A stretch of 64,000 nt of DNA from Alphaproteobacteria bacterium (GTDB taxonomy: Bacteria > Pseudomonadota > Alphaproteobacteria > MPNO01 > UBA2964): assembly GCA_012103315.1 (NCBI GenBank), contig WLWZ01000009.1, forward strand, positions 113,425 to 177,424. Direction: 5' to 3'. Shown piece after piece: positions 1-8,653 of this stretch. The translations under genes and the position numbers were made by a program. Within the stretch, counting starts at the first letter, position 1. Each line of letters opens with the position of its first letter. The notes under the pieces were generated by a model, which worked only from the letters and a program-made list of their open reading frames with translations, had not been told where the DNA came from and ran no database searches.

Positions 1-506
1 AGCTGTACGAAATGGCAGAAGAACTCGATCTGCCAATCTGTTTCCATGCTGGAAATAACAGCTTCCTGCTCGAAGGGATGTATCGCGAAGATAGCGGGTT
101 CGCCAAAGCCAAACTGCCTTTGGTGGCGACATTCCATCAGCTGCTCTTCAAGGGCATTCCGGCAATGTTTCCGAAGTTGCGCTGGGCATTTGTCGAGGTG
201 AGTGCTCAGTGGATACCCTATGCCCTCAACGATCTTGGATTACGCTTGGCGCGTCGGGGCGAGGATATGTCGGCGTCAATTATGGCGGATAATAATATCT
301 GGGTTGCTTGCCAGGTTACCGACGATATTGATTACGTCTTGAAATATTCCGGGGAAACACAGCTGGTTGTTGGCACGGATTATGGTCATGCCGATACCTC
401 AACTGAAATTGAGGCGCTGCGTAAGTTAAGCACTGATGGGAAGGTGTCCTCTGAAGTCGCCGCGAAAATACTCGAGGACAATGCGCGTGCGCTGTATGGG
501 TTGTAA
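1..506 (+). CDS. Amidohydrolase family protein, C-terminal part (5' truncated)
   Basis: The reading frame is open from the first complete codon at base 3, so the gene begins before the window; the ATG at 12 is internal. The visible 168 or so residues look like the end of a TIM-barrel metal-dependent hydrolase of the amidohydrolase-2 (PF04909) type, which includes decarboxylases such as ACMSD relatives. An ICFHAG stretch near the start fits a mid-barrel metal-ligand histidine strand, and a VGTDYGH stretch near the end fits the usual catalytic Asp followed by His. The sequence then ends in the normal C-terminal helix (ILEDNARALYGL). The substrate cannot be deduced from this fragment. Its end overlaps the start of the ankyrin gene. 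Confidence 0.75.
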   Translation, partial: LYEMAEELDLPICFHAGNNSFLLEGMYREDSGFAKAKLPLVATFHQLLFKGIPAMFPKLRWAFVEVSAQWIPYALNDLGLRLARRGEDMSASIMADNNIWVACQVTDDIDYVLKYSGETQLVVGTDYGHADTSTEIEALRKLSTDGKVSSEVAAKILEDNARALYGL

Positions 507-1206
507 AAGCTTGAAGTATTATTTAGGTGCTATGGCCTGTATCGGCGTTCTGGCTGGCCCATTATCTGCAGCTGCGCAAACAGCACCGAGTGCTCATGAG
601 ATTTCGCAATATCGGGGTATCCATGCAGCTGTGGCCAGAGGCGATATCTCCGCTGTGTTACGATTGGTGCAGCAGAAACGTAAGGCCGTAAACGCTCGCG
701 ACCCGCATGGTCGCACACCGTTGATGGTAGCAGGTTACAAGCGTGATGTTGGGATTGCGACCGCTTTGATTGCCGCAGGCGCCGACGTCGATGCGCGTGA
801 TTCACAAGCCTACGATCTCATGACAATTGCAGCAGTCGCTAATGATGTGCAGATGTTAAAGCTCGCGATTGCTTCCGGAGGAAATACCGGATTGGTCACG
901 AGCCCGTATGACGGAACAGCCCTGATTGCAGCGGCGCATCTTGGGCATGTCGAAGTCGTTCAAACGTTGATCGATGCCAAAGCTCCGCTGGATCACGTAA
1001 ACAATCTTAAATGGACGGCGTTGATCGAAGCCATCGTGCTCGGTGATGGCGGGAAGAACCACATTGCCTGCTTAAAAGCACTGGTTGATGCGGGCGCTAA
1101 CGTAAACCTTCCAGATGGCGAAGGGGTAATGCCATTGACACTTGCGCGTAGGCACGGTTTTACAGAAATGGTCAAAATCCTTGAAAAGGCCGGCGCACGT
1201 CCGTAA
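481..1206 (+). CDS. Exported ankyrin-repeat protein
   Basis: This protein of about 241 residues has an N-terminal export signal: basic start, hydrophobic core (YYLGAMACIGVLAG), then Ala-rich cleavage region. It carries roughly five ankyrin repeats. Typical repeat signatures are GRTPLMVAG, ALIAAGADVDARD, GTALIAAAHLGHVEVV and ALVDAGANVN. Ankyrin repeats bind proteins and have no catalytic role of their own, so it is probably a periplasmic binding or inhibitor protein; its partner is unknown. The start is uncertain. The in-frame ATG codons at 481 and 496 both give a good signal peptide, and neither has a well-spaced Shine-Dalgarno sequence. Both lie inside the end of the upstream amidohydrolase gene, suggesting translational coupling. 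Confidence 0.8.
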   Translation: MRVRCMGCKSLKYYLGAMACIGVLAGPLSAAAQTAPSAHEISQYRGIHAAVARGDISAVLRLVQQKRKAVNARDPHGRTPLMVAGYKRDVGIATALIAAGADVDARDSQAYDLMTIAAVANDVQMLKLAIASGGNTGLVTSPYDGTALIAAAHLGHVEVVQTLIDAKAPLDHVNNLKWTALIEAIVLGDGGKNHIACLKALVDAGANVNLPDGEGVMPLTLARRHGFTEMVKILEKAGARP

Positions 1207-1252
1207 GTACCATTAAACTGGTCCGTACGTTTGAGTTTGGGAAAGAGTTGTC

Positions 1253-1828
1253 ATGTTGAAACGATTTATAACCGCCATGGTTGCCTTTGCGATGGTTTCC
1301 TTCACAATTGGGGCATATGCGGCAGAGGGGAGTAAGCGCGTGAAAATTACAACGAATTTGGGCGTTATCGAAGTTGAACTCGCGCCGACGGAAGCACCGG
1401 CGTCAGTTGAGAATTTTCTAAAATATGCCAAGGCCGGTTTTTACGATGGGACGATTTTTCATCGGGTGATTGAAGGGTTTATGATTCAGGGTGGTGGCTT
1501 TGAACCAGGGCTTAAGAAAAAAGATACGCAAGACCCTATCGAGAACGAGGCCGATAATGGTTTGCAGAATCTTGTCGGGACACTAGCGATGGCACGCACC
1601 AACGACCCACATTCGGCAACCGCGCAATTCTTTATCAACACGGCTGACAATCATTTCCTCAACCACACTGATAAAAGTCCGCGTGGTTGGGGCTATACTG
1701 TCTTTGGAAAAGTAACGTCAGGTCTTGATGTCGTCCGTCAGATCGAAGGGTCGACGACCGGGCAGAGTGGTGGCATGGGCGACGTGCCGACCGAAGATGT
1801 TGTGATCCAGAAGGTTGAGGTCGAGTAA
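1253..1828 (+). CDS. Periplasmic peptidyl-prolyl cis-trans isomerase, cyclophilin type
   Basis: The 191-residue protein has a cleavable signal peptide (about residues 1-23, ending AYA-AEG) followed by one cyclophilin domain. Diagnostic motifs are FHRVIEGFMIQGGG (catalytic Arg), TAQFFINTADN and GYTVFGKV, all characteristic of the small bacterial PpiA/PpiB class. The tryptophan used for cyclosporin binding in eukaryotes is not evident, as is usual for bacterial forms. It catalyses proline isomerisation during folding of exported proteins. It stands alone 46 bp after the ankyrin gene in the same direction and faces the convergent ornithine-cyclodeaminase-like gene. The signal peptide favours the periplasmic PpiA role. 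Confidence 0.92.
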   Translation: MLKRFITAMVAFAMVSFTIGAYAAEGSKRVKITTNLGVIEVELAPTEAPASVENFLKYAKAGFYDGTIFHRVIEGFMIQGGGFEPGLKKKDTQDPIENEADNGLQNLVGTLAMARTNDPHSATAQFFINTADNHFLNHTDKSPRGWGYTVFGKVTSGLDVVRQIEGSTTGQSGGMGDVPTEDVVIQKVEVE

Positions 1829-1841
1829 CCCATAGTTGGGT

Positions 1842-2834
1842 TTACTGTAAGCGGGGCGGTGTTTTGACCCGCTGCGGCAAGGGGTGGCCCTTTCCCTCGG
1901 TGCGGGCGCGTCGATATATATCGATTGCCAGGGATAAATCTGACAGTCCCATCCCCATCGCTTTGAACAATGTGATGTCCGCTCCATCGGGTCGCGTCAT
2001 GTCATCTCTGATTAATTCCGAAATTGTCCGGACATCGTTCCAGCCTGCATCATCTTCACCGTCATAATGGGCGACGAATTCGGCTGACATGTGTTTGATA
2101 GTGCCGAGATTATCGACAGCGATGAGGTCAGCACGGTCAAAGACATCATCGGTAAATTCGGTTCGGGCGGAGACGATTGCGCCCATTGCGTTAAGATGAG
2201 AACCCTTTGCCATCATGTCGGCTGTTAGAAACGGCACCGTTGAGTTGGTGACGATGGTAACTATCGGTGCATCTTTCGTCGTGTCTTCCAAGGTCTCGCA
2301 GGCGATGACCTCAAAATCAAACTCTGCACGCACTGCGTCAGCAAAGCGATTGCGATTTTCGGGGTTGCGGCTAAAGACGCGCAGCCTCTTGAGCGGTCGG
2401 ACGGCGTGGCAGGCCGCCACCTGTGGCAACGCCTGTTTCCCTGACCCGACGATCCCCATTTCATCCGCACCTGCGGGCGCGAGGCGTCTTGTGCCGACGC
2501 CAGTCATCGCGGCTGTACGCATCTGACCAAGGGCAGTGGCTTCTATGACAGCGAGATTGGCGCCGTCTTCCATCGAGAACAGCTCGACAATGGTTTCCGA
2601 TTTTCCTCGGACATTGATCCAGTTCTTGAATCCGCAGATACCTTCACCGGCGACTGATGATCCCAGTACATGCATGGCATCATTATCGGCCACCATCAGG
2701 TGGCCTTTGGTCATATTTTTCGCTACGCCTTGTGATTCCAACGGGAGTACGCGTTCGAGGGCGTCAATGGCGTCAGGAAGGCTGACCATCGAGGTGACAT
2801 CAGCTTCGGTGATCCAGATAGGGGCGTCGGCCAT
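1842..2834 (-). CDS. Ornithine cyclodeaminase / mu-crystallin family protein
   Basis: The 330 residues cover the full family length. The N-terminal dimerisation part carries the GFKNWINV motif, whose lysine belongs to the substrate pocket in the family. The Rossmann NAD(P) region contains GIVGSGKQALPQ, then a strand ending RVFSRNPENR. Family members include ornithine cyclodeaminase, ketimine and imine reductases (mu-crystallin) and amino-acid dehydrogenases, so NAD(P)-dependent imine or amino-acid chemistry is likely; the exact substrate cannot be assigned. It follows the cupin gene at 2857-3447 on the same strand after a 22-bp gap, so the two are probably co-transcribed. Confidence 0.88.
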   Translation of the reverse strand: MADAPIWITEADVTSMVSLPDAIDALERVLPLESQGVAKNMTKGHLMVADNDAMHVLGSSVAGEGICGFKNWINVRGKSETIVELFSMEDGANLAVIEATALGQMRTAAMTGVGTRRLAPAGADEMGIVGSGKQALPQVAACHAVRPLKRLRVFSRNPENRNRFADAVRAEFDFEVIACETLEDTTKDAPIVTIVTNSTVPFLTADMMAKGSHLNAMGAIVSARTEFTDDVFDRADLIAVDNLGTIKHMSAEFVAHYDGEDDAGWNDVRTISELIRDDMTRPDGADITLFKAMGMGLSDLSLAIDIYRRARTEGKGHPLPQRVKTPPRLQ

Positions 2835-2856
2835 GATTATTGTGAATCCTTAAGGG

Positions 2857-3447
2857 TCAGGCGGAGAGGGCGTAAGGGATCTGAGCCGGGCCAGAGCCTT
2901 CATAATATTCGCCGGTCTCGCGATTATAGCGACCTTGCAGAACCTCACCGACCAGAACGCGACTACGGAGGATGACGGCAACCGACCGGACATCACTGCC
3001 TTGTTCGGCGTGAATGTCATAAGGCGGGACCAAGTCGGCTTTGCCAGCCTGACCTTGGGTATCACTAACCATTTCGACCTTCACGTAGCCTTCTTCCTTA
3101 CGGCTTTCGACCGCTTTGAAACGTTCAAGAGATTCAGTGCCATCCAACAAACCATAGAGCACCCAGCCATCGGCGTGGTCGTGCACGCTGCCGGTTCGAC
3201 CAGGCACCCTGACGACACCATTGATGACAAAGCCATAATCAGGATCTGTGAAAAAAAGAAGGTTCTTGCGGCCTTCGGTTGACGGCCAATCCTTGCAATG
3301 TTCGCGCATCGCCGGGTCTGGCAGTAGATCGCTTTCCATAAGCGCGTGTGCGCGCTTCATGCGGGTTTCATCATCCGGAAATTCTGACCAGATATCACGT
3401 AGATCGCTGACGAATTTTTCAAAGGCCGGGAGCATTTTCTTACCCAT
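2857..3447 (-). CDS. Cupin-fold (cysteine-dioxygenase-like) protein
   Basis: This protein of about 196 residues resembles the cupin/cysteine-dioxygenase-like metal-binding superfamily. The central motif SVHDHADGWVLYGLLDG supplies two metal-ligand histidines, and the DIHAEQGSD stretch gives a third, later ligand. Nothing identifies the substrate; related proteins bind iron and act on small acids. I chose the ATG at 3447 over the earlier in-frame start at 3465. It is preceded by GGAG with about 7 nt spacing (GGAGATGCCCG-ATG) and removes an unlikely MRWRCP leader. The gene is divergent from the SDR at 3584 and precedes the cyclodeaminase-like gene. Confidence 0.72.
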   Translation of the reverse strand: MGKKMLPAFEKFVSDLRDIWSEFPDDETRMKRAHALMESDLLPDPAMREHCKDWPSTEGRKNLLFFTDPDYGFVINGVVRVPGRTGSVHDHADGWVLYGLLDGTESLERFKAVESRKEEGYVKVEMVSDTQGQAGKADLVPPYDIHAEQGSDVRSVAVILRSRVLVGEVLQGRYNRETGEYYEGSGPAQIPYALSA

Positions 3448-3583
3448 CGGGCATCTCCATCGCATGGTTCAAATCGTGCAAAAAACTATCACGGTGCGTT
3501 TAATTCGACAATGTGGCCTCGCGCTTTGCATCCGGGCACGGGGCCGTTTAAACAAGGGGTACAGATTTCAAGGAGTATAGACT

Positions 3584-4372
3584 ATGGAACTCGGGATTAC
3601 TGGGCGGAATGCCCTGATCACTGGCGGCAGCCAGGGTATCGGGCGCGCCTGTGCAGAAGCATTAGCCGACGAAGGCGTGAATGTTGTCATCGTTGCCCGC
3701 GATGCGGAACGGCTCGCGGCAGCGGCAACTGAAATAGCATCAAATCGTACGGGGCGTGTGACGCCGGTTTCTGGTGATCTTACCGTTGCAGCAGATGTTG
3801 AACGGGTTATCGCGGAAGCGGAAAGTGCTTTGGGTCAAATTGATATTCTGGTGAATAACGCCGGGTCAGCGCCGATGGGTATGATAGGCGATATTGATGA
3901 TGAAACCTGGCAGGCGAGTTTTGATCTGAAACTAATGGGCTATGTCCGCTGTTCCCGTGCGGTGATGGGCGCGATGCGGTCACGTAAGTGGGGCAGGATT
4001 GTTAATGTCATTGGCCGTGGCGGTCATTTCCCAACAGCAAAATATATCGCTGGCGGCGCTATTAATGCGGCGATCTTGAACATCACCCAGGCGTTGGCGG
4101 AAGAATGTGGTCCCGACAATGTTTTGGTCAACGGCGTTAATCCAGCGGCAACAGCGACAGATCGATGGAGTGCATTAGTCCAGCAACAGATTAAACTCAC
4201 CGGTAAAACCGAAGAAGAAATCATGGCGGCCTCTGCGGCAAGTGTGCCATTGGGGCGCATCGCAGAACCTGAAGATGTTGCCAATATGGTGACCTATCTG
4301 TGCTCAGAGAAGGCCTGTTTTATCAACGGCGCTTTGATTGAAGTCGATGGTGGGGTAAGCCGGGCTCTTTAA
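3584..4372 (+). CDS. SDR-family protein with altered catalytic tetrad
   Basis: The 262-residue short-chain dehydrogenase fold has a cofactor motif TGGSQGIG (residues 13-20) and the structural NNAG motif (91-94). The C-terminal GALIEVDGG ending is typical of FabG-like enzymes. The catalytic region is not classical. Tyr154 is present, but the residue four positions on is Gly158 instead of Lys (KYIAGGAINAA), and no serine sits at the usual place about 13 residues before the tyrosine. Other SDRs with a YIAGGA-type segment exist to my knowledge, so this may be a conserved divergent subfamily instead of a broken gene. AAGGAG lies about 10 bp before the ATG. Confidence 0.85.
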   Translation: MELGITGRNALITGGSQGIGRACAEALADEGVNVVIVARDAERLAAAATEIASNRTGRVTPVSGDLTVAADVERVIAEAESALGQIDILVNNAGSAPMGMIGDIDDETWQASFDLKLMGYVRCSRAVMGAMRSRKWGRIVNVIGRGGHFPTAKYIAGGAINAAILNITQALAEECGPDNVLVNGVNPAATATDRWSALVQQQIKLTGKTEEEIMAASAASVPLGRIAEPEDVANMVTYLCSEKACFINGALIEVDGGVSRAL

Positions 4373-4378
4373 ATACCG

Positions 4379-5986
4379 CTATGGTCCATGACCGGTAGAT
4401 AATGGGCTTGAATCAGAGAGGTCCATCATACGCCGCGAAAGCCGTTCGAGCATTTCCGTGCGGACGCCGCTATGGCCGGGATCGTCCCAAAGGTTGTCGA
4501 ACTCGTTAGGGTCGTTCTCAAGATTATAGAGCTCGCCCCAATTAGCACCGGAATAGAGCGTTAAGCGCCATTGGTCGGCGACAATCGTTCGAGCCCTAAA
4601 GTTGGGTTCGAAGCCCATATAGCCGCGGCGCTGACTTTCCTCGATGATCATTGAATCATGACCAGGTGCGCCTTCAGCGATCCGGCTGAGGCTCAACCCT
4701 TGCATGCCGTTAAAGCCTTCAACACCGGCACGATCAAGAAACGAGCTTGCGAGATCAAGAGTACCCGTGAAGGCGTTAGATGCATTGTCGCTCACACTTG
4801 ATGTTGGATCGGACCAGATGCAGGGAACTCGAATTAATCCCTGATAATGGATTGCCGCTTTCAACAGCAGCTGGTGATCGCCCATGAAATCGCCGTGATC
4901 AGTCGTGAAGACGATGACGGTATTGTCTGCCTCCCCACTTTCTTCTAGGGCGGAAAGCACGCGCCCAATCGCATCATCGATCATAGTGATGGAACCGTAA
5001 TTGAGGGCAATGGCCTCGCGGGCTTCCTCTTCGCTACAGCCAAACCCGCGTTGTCCTGTTTTATTGGCTTTGCCCTGATCGCGCTCGGCATGTAGCGCAG
5101 CGACATTGGGTGGTAATTTCTCTATGGGGTGAAAGAAGGCGTCTGGTGCTGGTACGTCGGCCGGATCGTACATATCAAAATATTTACCGGGAGGCGTGAA
5201 CGGATGATGCGGGTCCGGGAACGAGCATTGAGCGAAAAATGGTTTGTCCCCACCGGATTTGCCACGCTGTTTGATGAAGTCGATAGTTTTTTCGGCGACA
5301 AAGGTTGTTGGATATAGCTCTTCCGGAACGGCTGTGCGCCACGCTTGGGGCGCTTTGATTTCCCGATTTGATGACAGGGCATTCTTCGGTCCGCGCAATG
5401 AGTCAGGATCAGGATGCCGCTCTGCCAGCCAGCGCGAATAATGCCCGGTCACGCGATCACTGTGGCCGATCGCGAGGGAAACTTCGTCAAAGCCGTAAAA
5501 CGGCAGGTCGGGCTCGAAATTGGGGTCTTCTTTCCAGGTCGGTGGCGACTCTTGTTCATAGTCTCCGTCCAACCACATATCGCGTTGTGCTTCGGTGAGC
5601 TCTGTCGGTGGCTGGGTTTTGTTGAGATCAGGAACTGGCAAGCCAACTTCAATCGCGTTTGGTGATATGCATTGCAGATGGCTCTTCCCGAATAATGCAG
5701 TGTAGTAGCCGGCAGCCCGCAGAAGCTGCGTGAAAGTGGTTTGGCTCAAAGGCAACGGAATTCCGTTCTGCCGGACGCCATGAAGGGAAGGCATGCGACC
5801 CGTCATCAGGGTTGCACGGTTAGGCATGCAGATTGGTGTGGAGACATAAAACTTATCGAACCGTGTGCCCGTTGCCGCGATGCCGTCAATATTTGGTGTT
5901 TGAACGATGTTGTTTCCATAACACCCAAGATGATCCGCTCGGTGTTGATCATTGATGAACATCAGAAAATTGGGTTGCTTGGGCAT
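4379..5986 (-). CDS. Sulfatase family hydrolase (Cys-type formylglycine motif)
   Basis: This 535-residue alkaline-phosphatase-superfamily sulfatase carries the activation motif CMPNRATLMTG (Cys53, Pro55, Arg57). That fits C-x-P-x-R, in which the cysteine is converted to formylglycine by a separate enzyme. Metal-binding segments NDQHRADHLG near the N-terminus and TTDHGDFMGDHQ in the second half are present. No signal peptide is seen, so the enzyme is probably cytoplasmic, like choline sulfatases and phosphonate monoester hydrolases. The longer open frame to 6139 is not the gene: ATG 5986 has GGAG about 9 bp upstream and matches the family start (PNFLMFINDQHR). It lies downstream of the alpha/beta hydrolase on the same strand. 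Confidence 0.92.
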   Translation of the reverse strand: MPKQPNFLMFINDQHRADHLGCYGNNIVQTPNIDGIAATGTRFDKFYVSTPICMPNRATLMTGRMPSLHGVRQNGIPLPLSQTTFTQLLRAAGYYTALFGKSHLQCISPNAIEVGLPVPDLNKTQPPTELTEAQRDMWLDGDYEQESPPTWKEDPNFEPDLPFYGFDEVSLAIGHSDRVTGHYSRWLAERHPDPDSLRGPKNALSSNREIKAPQAWRTAVPEELYPTTFVAEKTIDFIKQRGKSGGDKPFFAQCSFPDPHHPFTPPGKYFDMYDPADVPAPDAFFHPIEKLPPNVAALHAERDQGKANKTGQRGFGCSEEEAREAIALNYGSITMIDDAIGRVLSALEESGEADNTVIVFTTDHGDFMGDHQLLLKAAIHYQGLIRVPCIWSDPTSSVSDNASNAFTGTLDLASSFLDRAGVEGFNGMQGLSLSRIAEGAPGHDSMIIEESQRRGYMGFEPNFRARTIVADQWRLTLYSGANWGELYNLENDPNEFDNLWDDPGHSGVRTEMLERLSRRMMDLSDSSPLSTGHGP

Positions 5987-6014
5987 CTGTGTTCTCCGCA
6001 ATTGAATCTCAGGC

Positions 6015-6935
6015 CTAAGAACCGAAACCGACTTTCGAAAGAAAGTCGGTGACGATTTTTGCGCAGGCTTCGGGTTGTTCGATCTGGACCATGTGAGTGG
6101 TTCCGGGAACTGCCTCGTAAGGGTGGCCAAATTCCTCATGAAGGGCCTTGTTTACCAATCCTGGAGATCGAACATTCGGATCATCAGGGTCGCTGGCGAT
6201 AACTTTGAGCGGGCCGGGAATATCGCCAAACTGGGGACAGAGATTTAGTTCCGAATTTGTCTTGTAGACTTGAGACTCGCCTTCCGGCGGACAGCATAAA
6301 ACCCAATCGCCAGTGTTTGTATCCTCACGGAGAATGGATTTCGCCATAAGAGCATGCGATCCATCTACCCAACGGCTAAGGCTTTTTGATCCCGCAAATT
6401 GTTCGGCAAGAGTTTCAGGGTTGGGAAAACGGTCAGGCCGGGTCTTGGACCAGTCTGACAACATCAACTCAAACCCTTTGGCGATTTCGTTAAGGGGGTG
6501 GCCGGGGCTTGGGACTAAAGGTGGATCGAATAGAACAAGCGCATCCCATCGCCAGCCATTGGTTAAAGCGTGCCATACTGCGGTGACTGCTGAGATTGAA
6601 TGAAACAATCCCGCCGTCGGTTTCTTGCCAAGCGTTTCTTCGACACCGTCGAGCACGCTATCCAAATCGCTGACGAAATAGGAAACGTCATGGTGGCTGA
6701 TATCGTCATGTCGCGGATTATGACCGTGATTACGCTGATCATAGAGGATCAGCTCATAGTCGTTGGCTAGTAAACGCCAGAACGGAAAATAGGCGTCTGT
6801 CGCGAAGCCGTTGCCATGCGCGAGAATTAATCGCAGACCGTCAGGGTTGCCATGTTGACGTAGTCGAAGGATCGCACCGTCTTCCATTGTTAGGTCGACG
6901 ATTTGATTTGGTGTCGGGAGAGTTAGTTCAGTCAT
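6015..6935 (-). CDS. Alpha/beta hydrolase
   Basis: The 306-residue single-domain alpha/beta hydrolase has an oxyanion region LAHGNGFATD near residue 35. The nucleophile elbow is GLFHSISA, where the serine sits in an HSxS context and not the commoner GxSxG. The C-terminal catalytic histidine is in GTTHMVQIEQPE. The fold and motifs support an esterase or C-C/lactone hydrolase; the substrate is unknown. The ATG at 6935 was preferred to the one at 6971 because the N-terminus then resembles the family, although only a weak AGAG precedes it. It is probably co-transcribed with the downstream sulfatase (28-bp gap). Confidence 0.85.
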   Translation of the reverse strand: MTELTLPTPNQIVDLTMEDGAILRLRQHGNPDGLRLILAHGNGFATDAYFPFWRLLANDYELILYDQRNHGHNPRHDDISHHDVSYFVSDLDSVLDGVEETLGKKPTAGLFHSISAVTAVWHALTNGWRWDALVLFDPPLVPSPGHPLNEIAKGFELMLSDWSKTRPDRFPNPETLAEQFAGSKSLSRWVDGSHALMAKSILREDTNTGDWVLCCPPEGESQVYKTNSELNLCPQFGDIPGPLKVIASDPDDPNVRSPGLVNKALHEEFGHPYEAVPGTTHMVQIEQPEACAKIVTDFLSKVGFGS

Positions 6936-7055
6936 ATTCTCTATTATAGGGTAGGGAAGGAGATGGGGCACCTGCGCTTAAGATTTTTGTCGCAATCACT
7001 ACTCGGATAGCACTTCTCCTGCTACCGTTGATTCTTCGAGCAAGGGGAGTTTGTC

Positions 7056-8249
7056 ATGTACCAACGACCGCCAGTACCAGATTTAACAGATCAGCAGAAT
7101 TCTATTCTCGCGCAGGAATGGCCGCGATTTTCAACGGGAGAGCTGACACGGCGGCGAGCAGCAATAGAAGCTGTCATGGTGGAAAATGACGTTTCCTATC
7201 TCCTGCTCTATGGAGCAGGTGGCCGTGGATCTGCAGTGCCGTGGTTAACCGAGTGGTCGGTTACGACAGAGGTCATGGCGATCGTAACGCCAGGCGAAAG
7301 AGACTCTCTTTTTATTCAATATTTTAACCATACCCCCTTTGCTGAAAGATTGATTTCAAAGGCTGAGGTGAATTGGGGCGGCGCTTCGACGATCCGAACG
7401 ACAATTGAGGAATTAAAAAAACGCGGTGCAGCTGGTCAACGAATAGGTATCATTGGTGGCCTGCCTTTTGGGCCCTATGAAACACTCAAAGAGTTTTCCG
7501 GAGACGTCGTTAATCTCAATGCGGCCTATACGAAATTACGGCTTGTGAAATCTGAAGAGGAACTGGACTGGTTTCGGATAGGTGCAGCGCTTTCTGATTT
7601 GGCAATTGATGCTTTGCAGGAAGAAATGCGGCCCGGTCAGACTGAACATGAACTGGCCGATATCGTCGAACACTCTTATGTGCCGCATGGCGGCAAATCA
7701 GGCATCCATTTTTTCGGTGTCACCTCGATGACAGAGCCGCACCTTTATGTTCCGGCACAGATGACAAGTAACCGTTCGGTCGATGTGGGCGATATTGTCT
7801 TTACAGAAATTACAGCATCGTTTTGGGATTATTCTGGCCAGGTATTGCGTAGTTTTTCAGTTGGAAGTGACCCGACACCACTTTATCAGGATTTGCATGA
7901 TACGGCCGTGGAGGCGTTTGATGCAATTCGCGCAGTTGCGAAACCGGGCAACCGGCCTGAGGATCTTATTGCCGCCGGCCAACTCATCGAACGGAACGGT
8001 TTTACAATATGCGATGATTTAATCCACGGATATGGCGGAGGATATTTCCCGCCGGTCCTGGGGATTCCAAGTCGCCGAGAGGAACCGGCACCCAACCTGA
8101 TATTAGAAGCTGGAATGATGATGGTGATTCAGCCCAACGTCATTACAACGGATAAGACGGCGGGTGTGCAAACCGGTGAATGTGTTGTGGTTACCGAACA
8201 AGGCGGGGTTTCCCTTCATCGAGCGCCACGAGGATTTCTCAGAGTCTGA
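7056..8249 (+). CDS. Creatinase-like M24 family protein
   Basis: The 397 residues show the two-domain creatinase/aminopeptidase P arrangement: an N-terminal creatinase-like domain (about 30-165) and a pita-bread catalytic domain (about 170-395). Most residues that bind the two metals in true M24 peptidases are changed. The first Asp is Glu251 (FTEITASFWDY), the second Asp position is Gln262, and the EPg motif reads QPN (Gln359). His324 and Glu375 remain. Creatinase itself is metal-free, with a Glu and His acid-base set, so a C-N hydrolase acting on a small guanidino or amide compound is more likely than a peptidase. GGGGAG lies 8-9 bp before the start. Transcription is divergent from the alpha/beta hydrolase gene. 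Confidence 0.85.
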   Translation: MYQRPPVPDLTDQQNSILAQEWPRFSTGELTRRRAAIEAVMVENDVSYLLLYGAGGRGSAVPWLTEWSVTTEVMAIVTPGERDSLFIQYFNHTPFAERLISKAEVNWGGASTIRTTIEELKKRGAAGQRIGIIGGLPFGPYETLKEFSGDVVNLNAAYTKLRLVKSEEELDWFRIGAALSDLAIDALQEEMRPGQTEHELADIVEHSYVPHGGKSGIHFFGVTSMTEPHLYVPAQMTSNRSVDVGDIVFTEITASFWDYSGQVLRSFSVGSDPTPLYQDLHDTAVEAFDAIRAVAKPGNRPEDLIAAGQLIERNGFTICDDLIHGYGGGYFPPVLGIPSRREEPAPNLILEAGMMMVIQPNVITTDKTAGVQTGECVVVTEQGGVSLHRAPRGFLRV

Positions 8250-8334
8250 TATTGACCCTCGATTAAGCAAGAGTTCTCGTCAGTCTTGAATGATTTCTCA
8301 AATTTAACCATTACGCCGTGAAATTCAGGCTTAT

Positions 8335-8353
8335 TTGTCTCAAATAGAGACAA
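8335..8353. promoter_or_regulatory. Inverted repeat, candidate upstream activator site
   Basis: A perfect palindrome TTGTCTC-AAATA-GAGACAA lies 94 bp upstream of the sigma54 promoter at 8447. That distance is typical for an enhancer bound by an NtrC-type activator. The activator gene at 9180-10649 is the obvious candidate, but no matching copy was found before the second sigma54 promoter at 10885. Confidence 0.4.
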
Positions 8354-8446
8354 TTTAGATACCGCTGCTTGGCTTCACCATCAAACTGTCGCAATCCCTA
8401 ACAAATAGTCAAAATATATCAATAGGTTAGAAAACAATTTTCCTGT

Positions 8447-8462
8447 TGGCACATTTCTTGCT
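8447..8462 (+). promoter_or_regulatory. Sigma54 (RpoN) promoter
   Basis: TGGCACATTTCTTGCT matches the -24/-12 consensus TGGCAC-N5-TTGCW at every fixed position, with the invariant GG and GC 12 bases apart. It lies in the 404-bp gene-free stretch 8250-8653, whose upstream part is A+T-rich and holds the palindrome at 8335. The predicted transcript would start near 8474 and have a leader of about 180 nt before the ATG at 8654. Apart from these elements and a small GGCGG/CCGCC hairpin near 8592, I see nothing else in this stretch. Confidence 0.8.
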
Positions 8463-8653
8463 TGATCTAGTTTGGCCCAGTGCGTCTGCGTCTTAAAACT
8501 GGGGCGGGTTGGATTGTTCTATAGCTGGTTGCCATTGCTCGTCGATGGTTCCGTAAACTGGATTTGAGTATGCACAATTTCTTCTCCGATAAGGCGGGGT
8601 TGCCGCCCACGCAGCAAATTGGTGGCGCCGGGATGAAGGAGGGGGGTATCGCT

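Noticed and set aside
5987..6139. N-terminal extension of the sulfatase by 51 codons
   Set aside because: It overlaps the alpha/beta hydrolase gene, has no family similarity, and ATG 5986 has a good ribosome-binding site.
7056..8249. DMSP lyase DddP, also an M24-fold protein in marine bacteria
   Set aside because: DddP keeps acidic metal ligands that are changed here, and the sequence resembles creatinase-type proteins more.
8474..8653. A Qrr-like small RNA expressed from the sigma54 promoter
   Set aside because: Attractive because LuxO drives such RNAs in Vibrio, but I see no intrinsic terminator with T-run before the ATG at 8654 and no recognisable Qrr core. A long leader is simpler.
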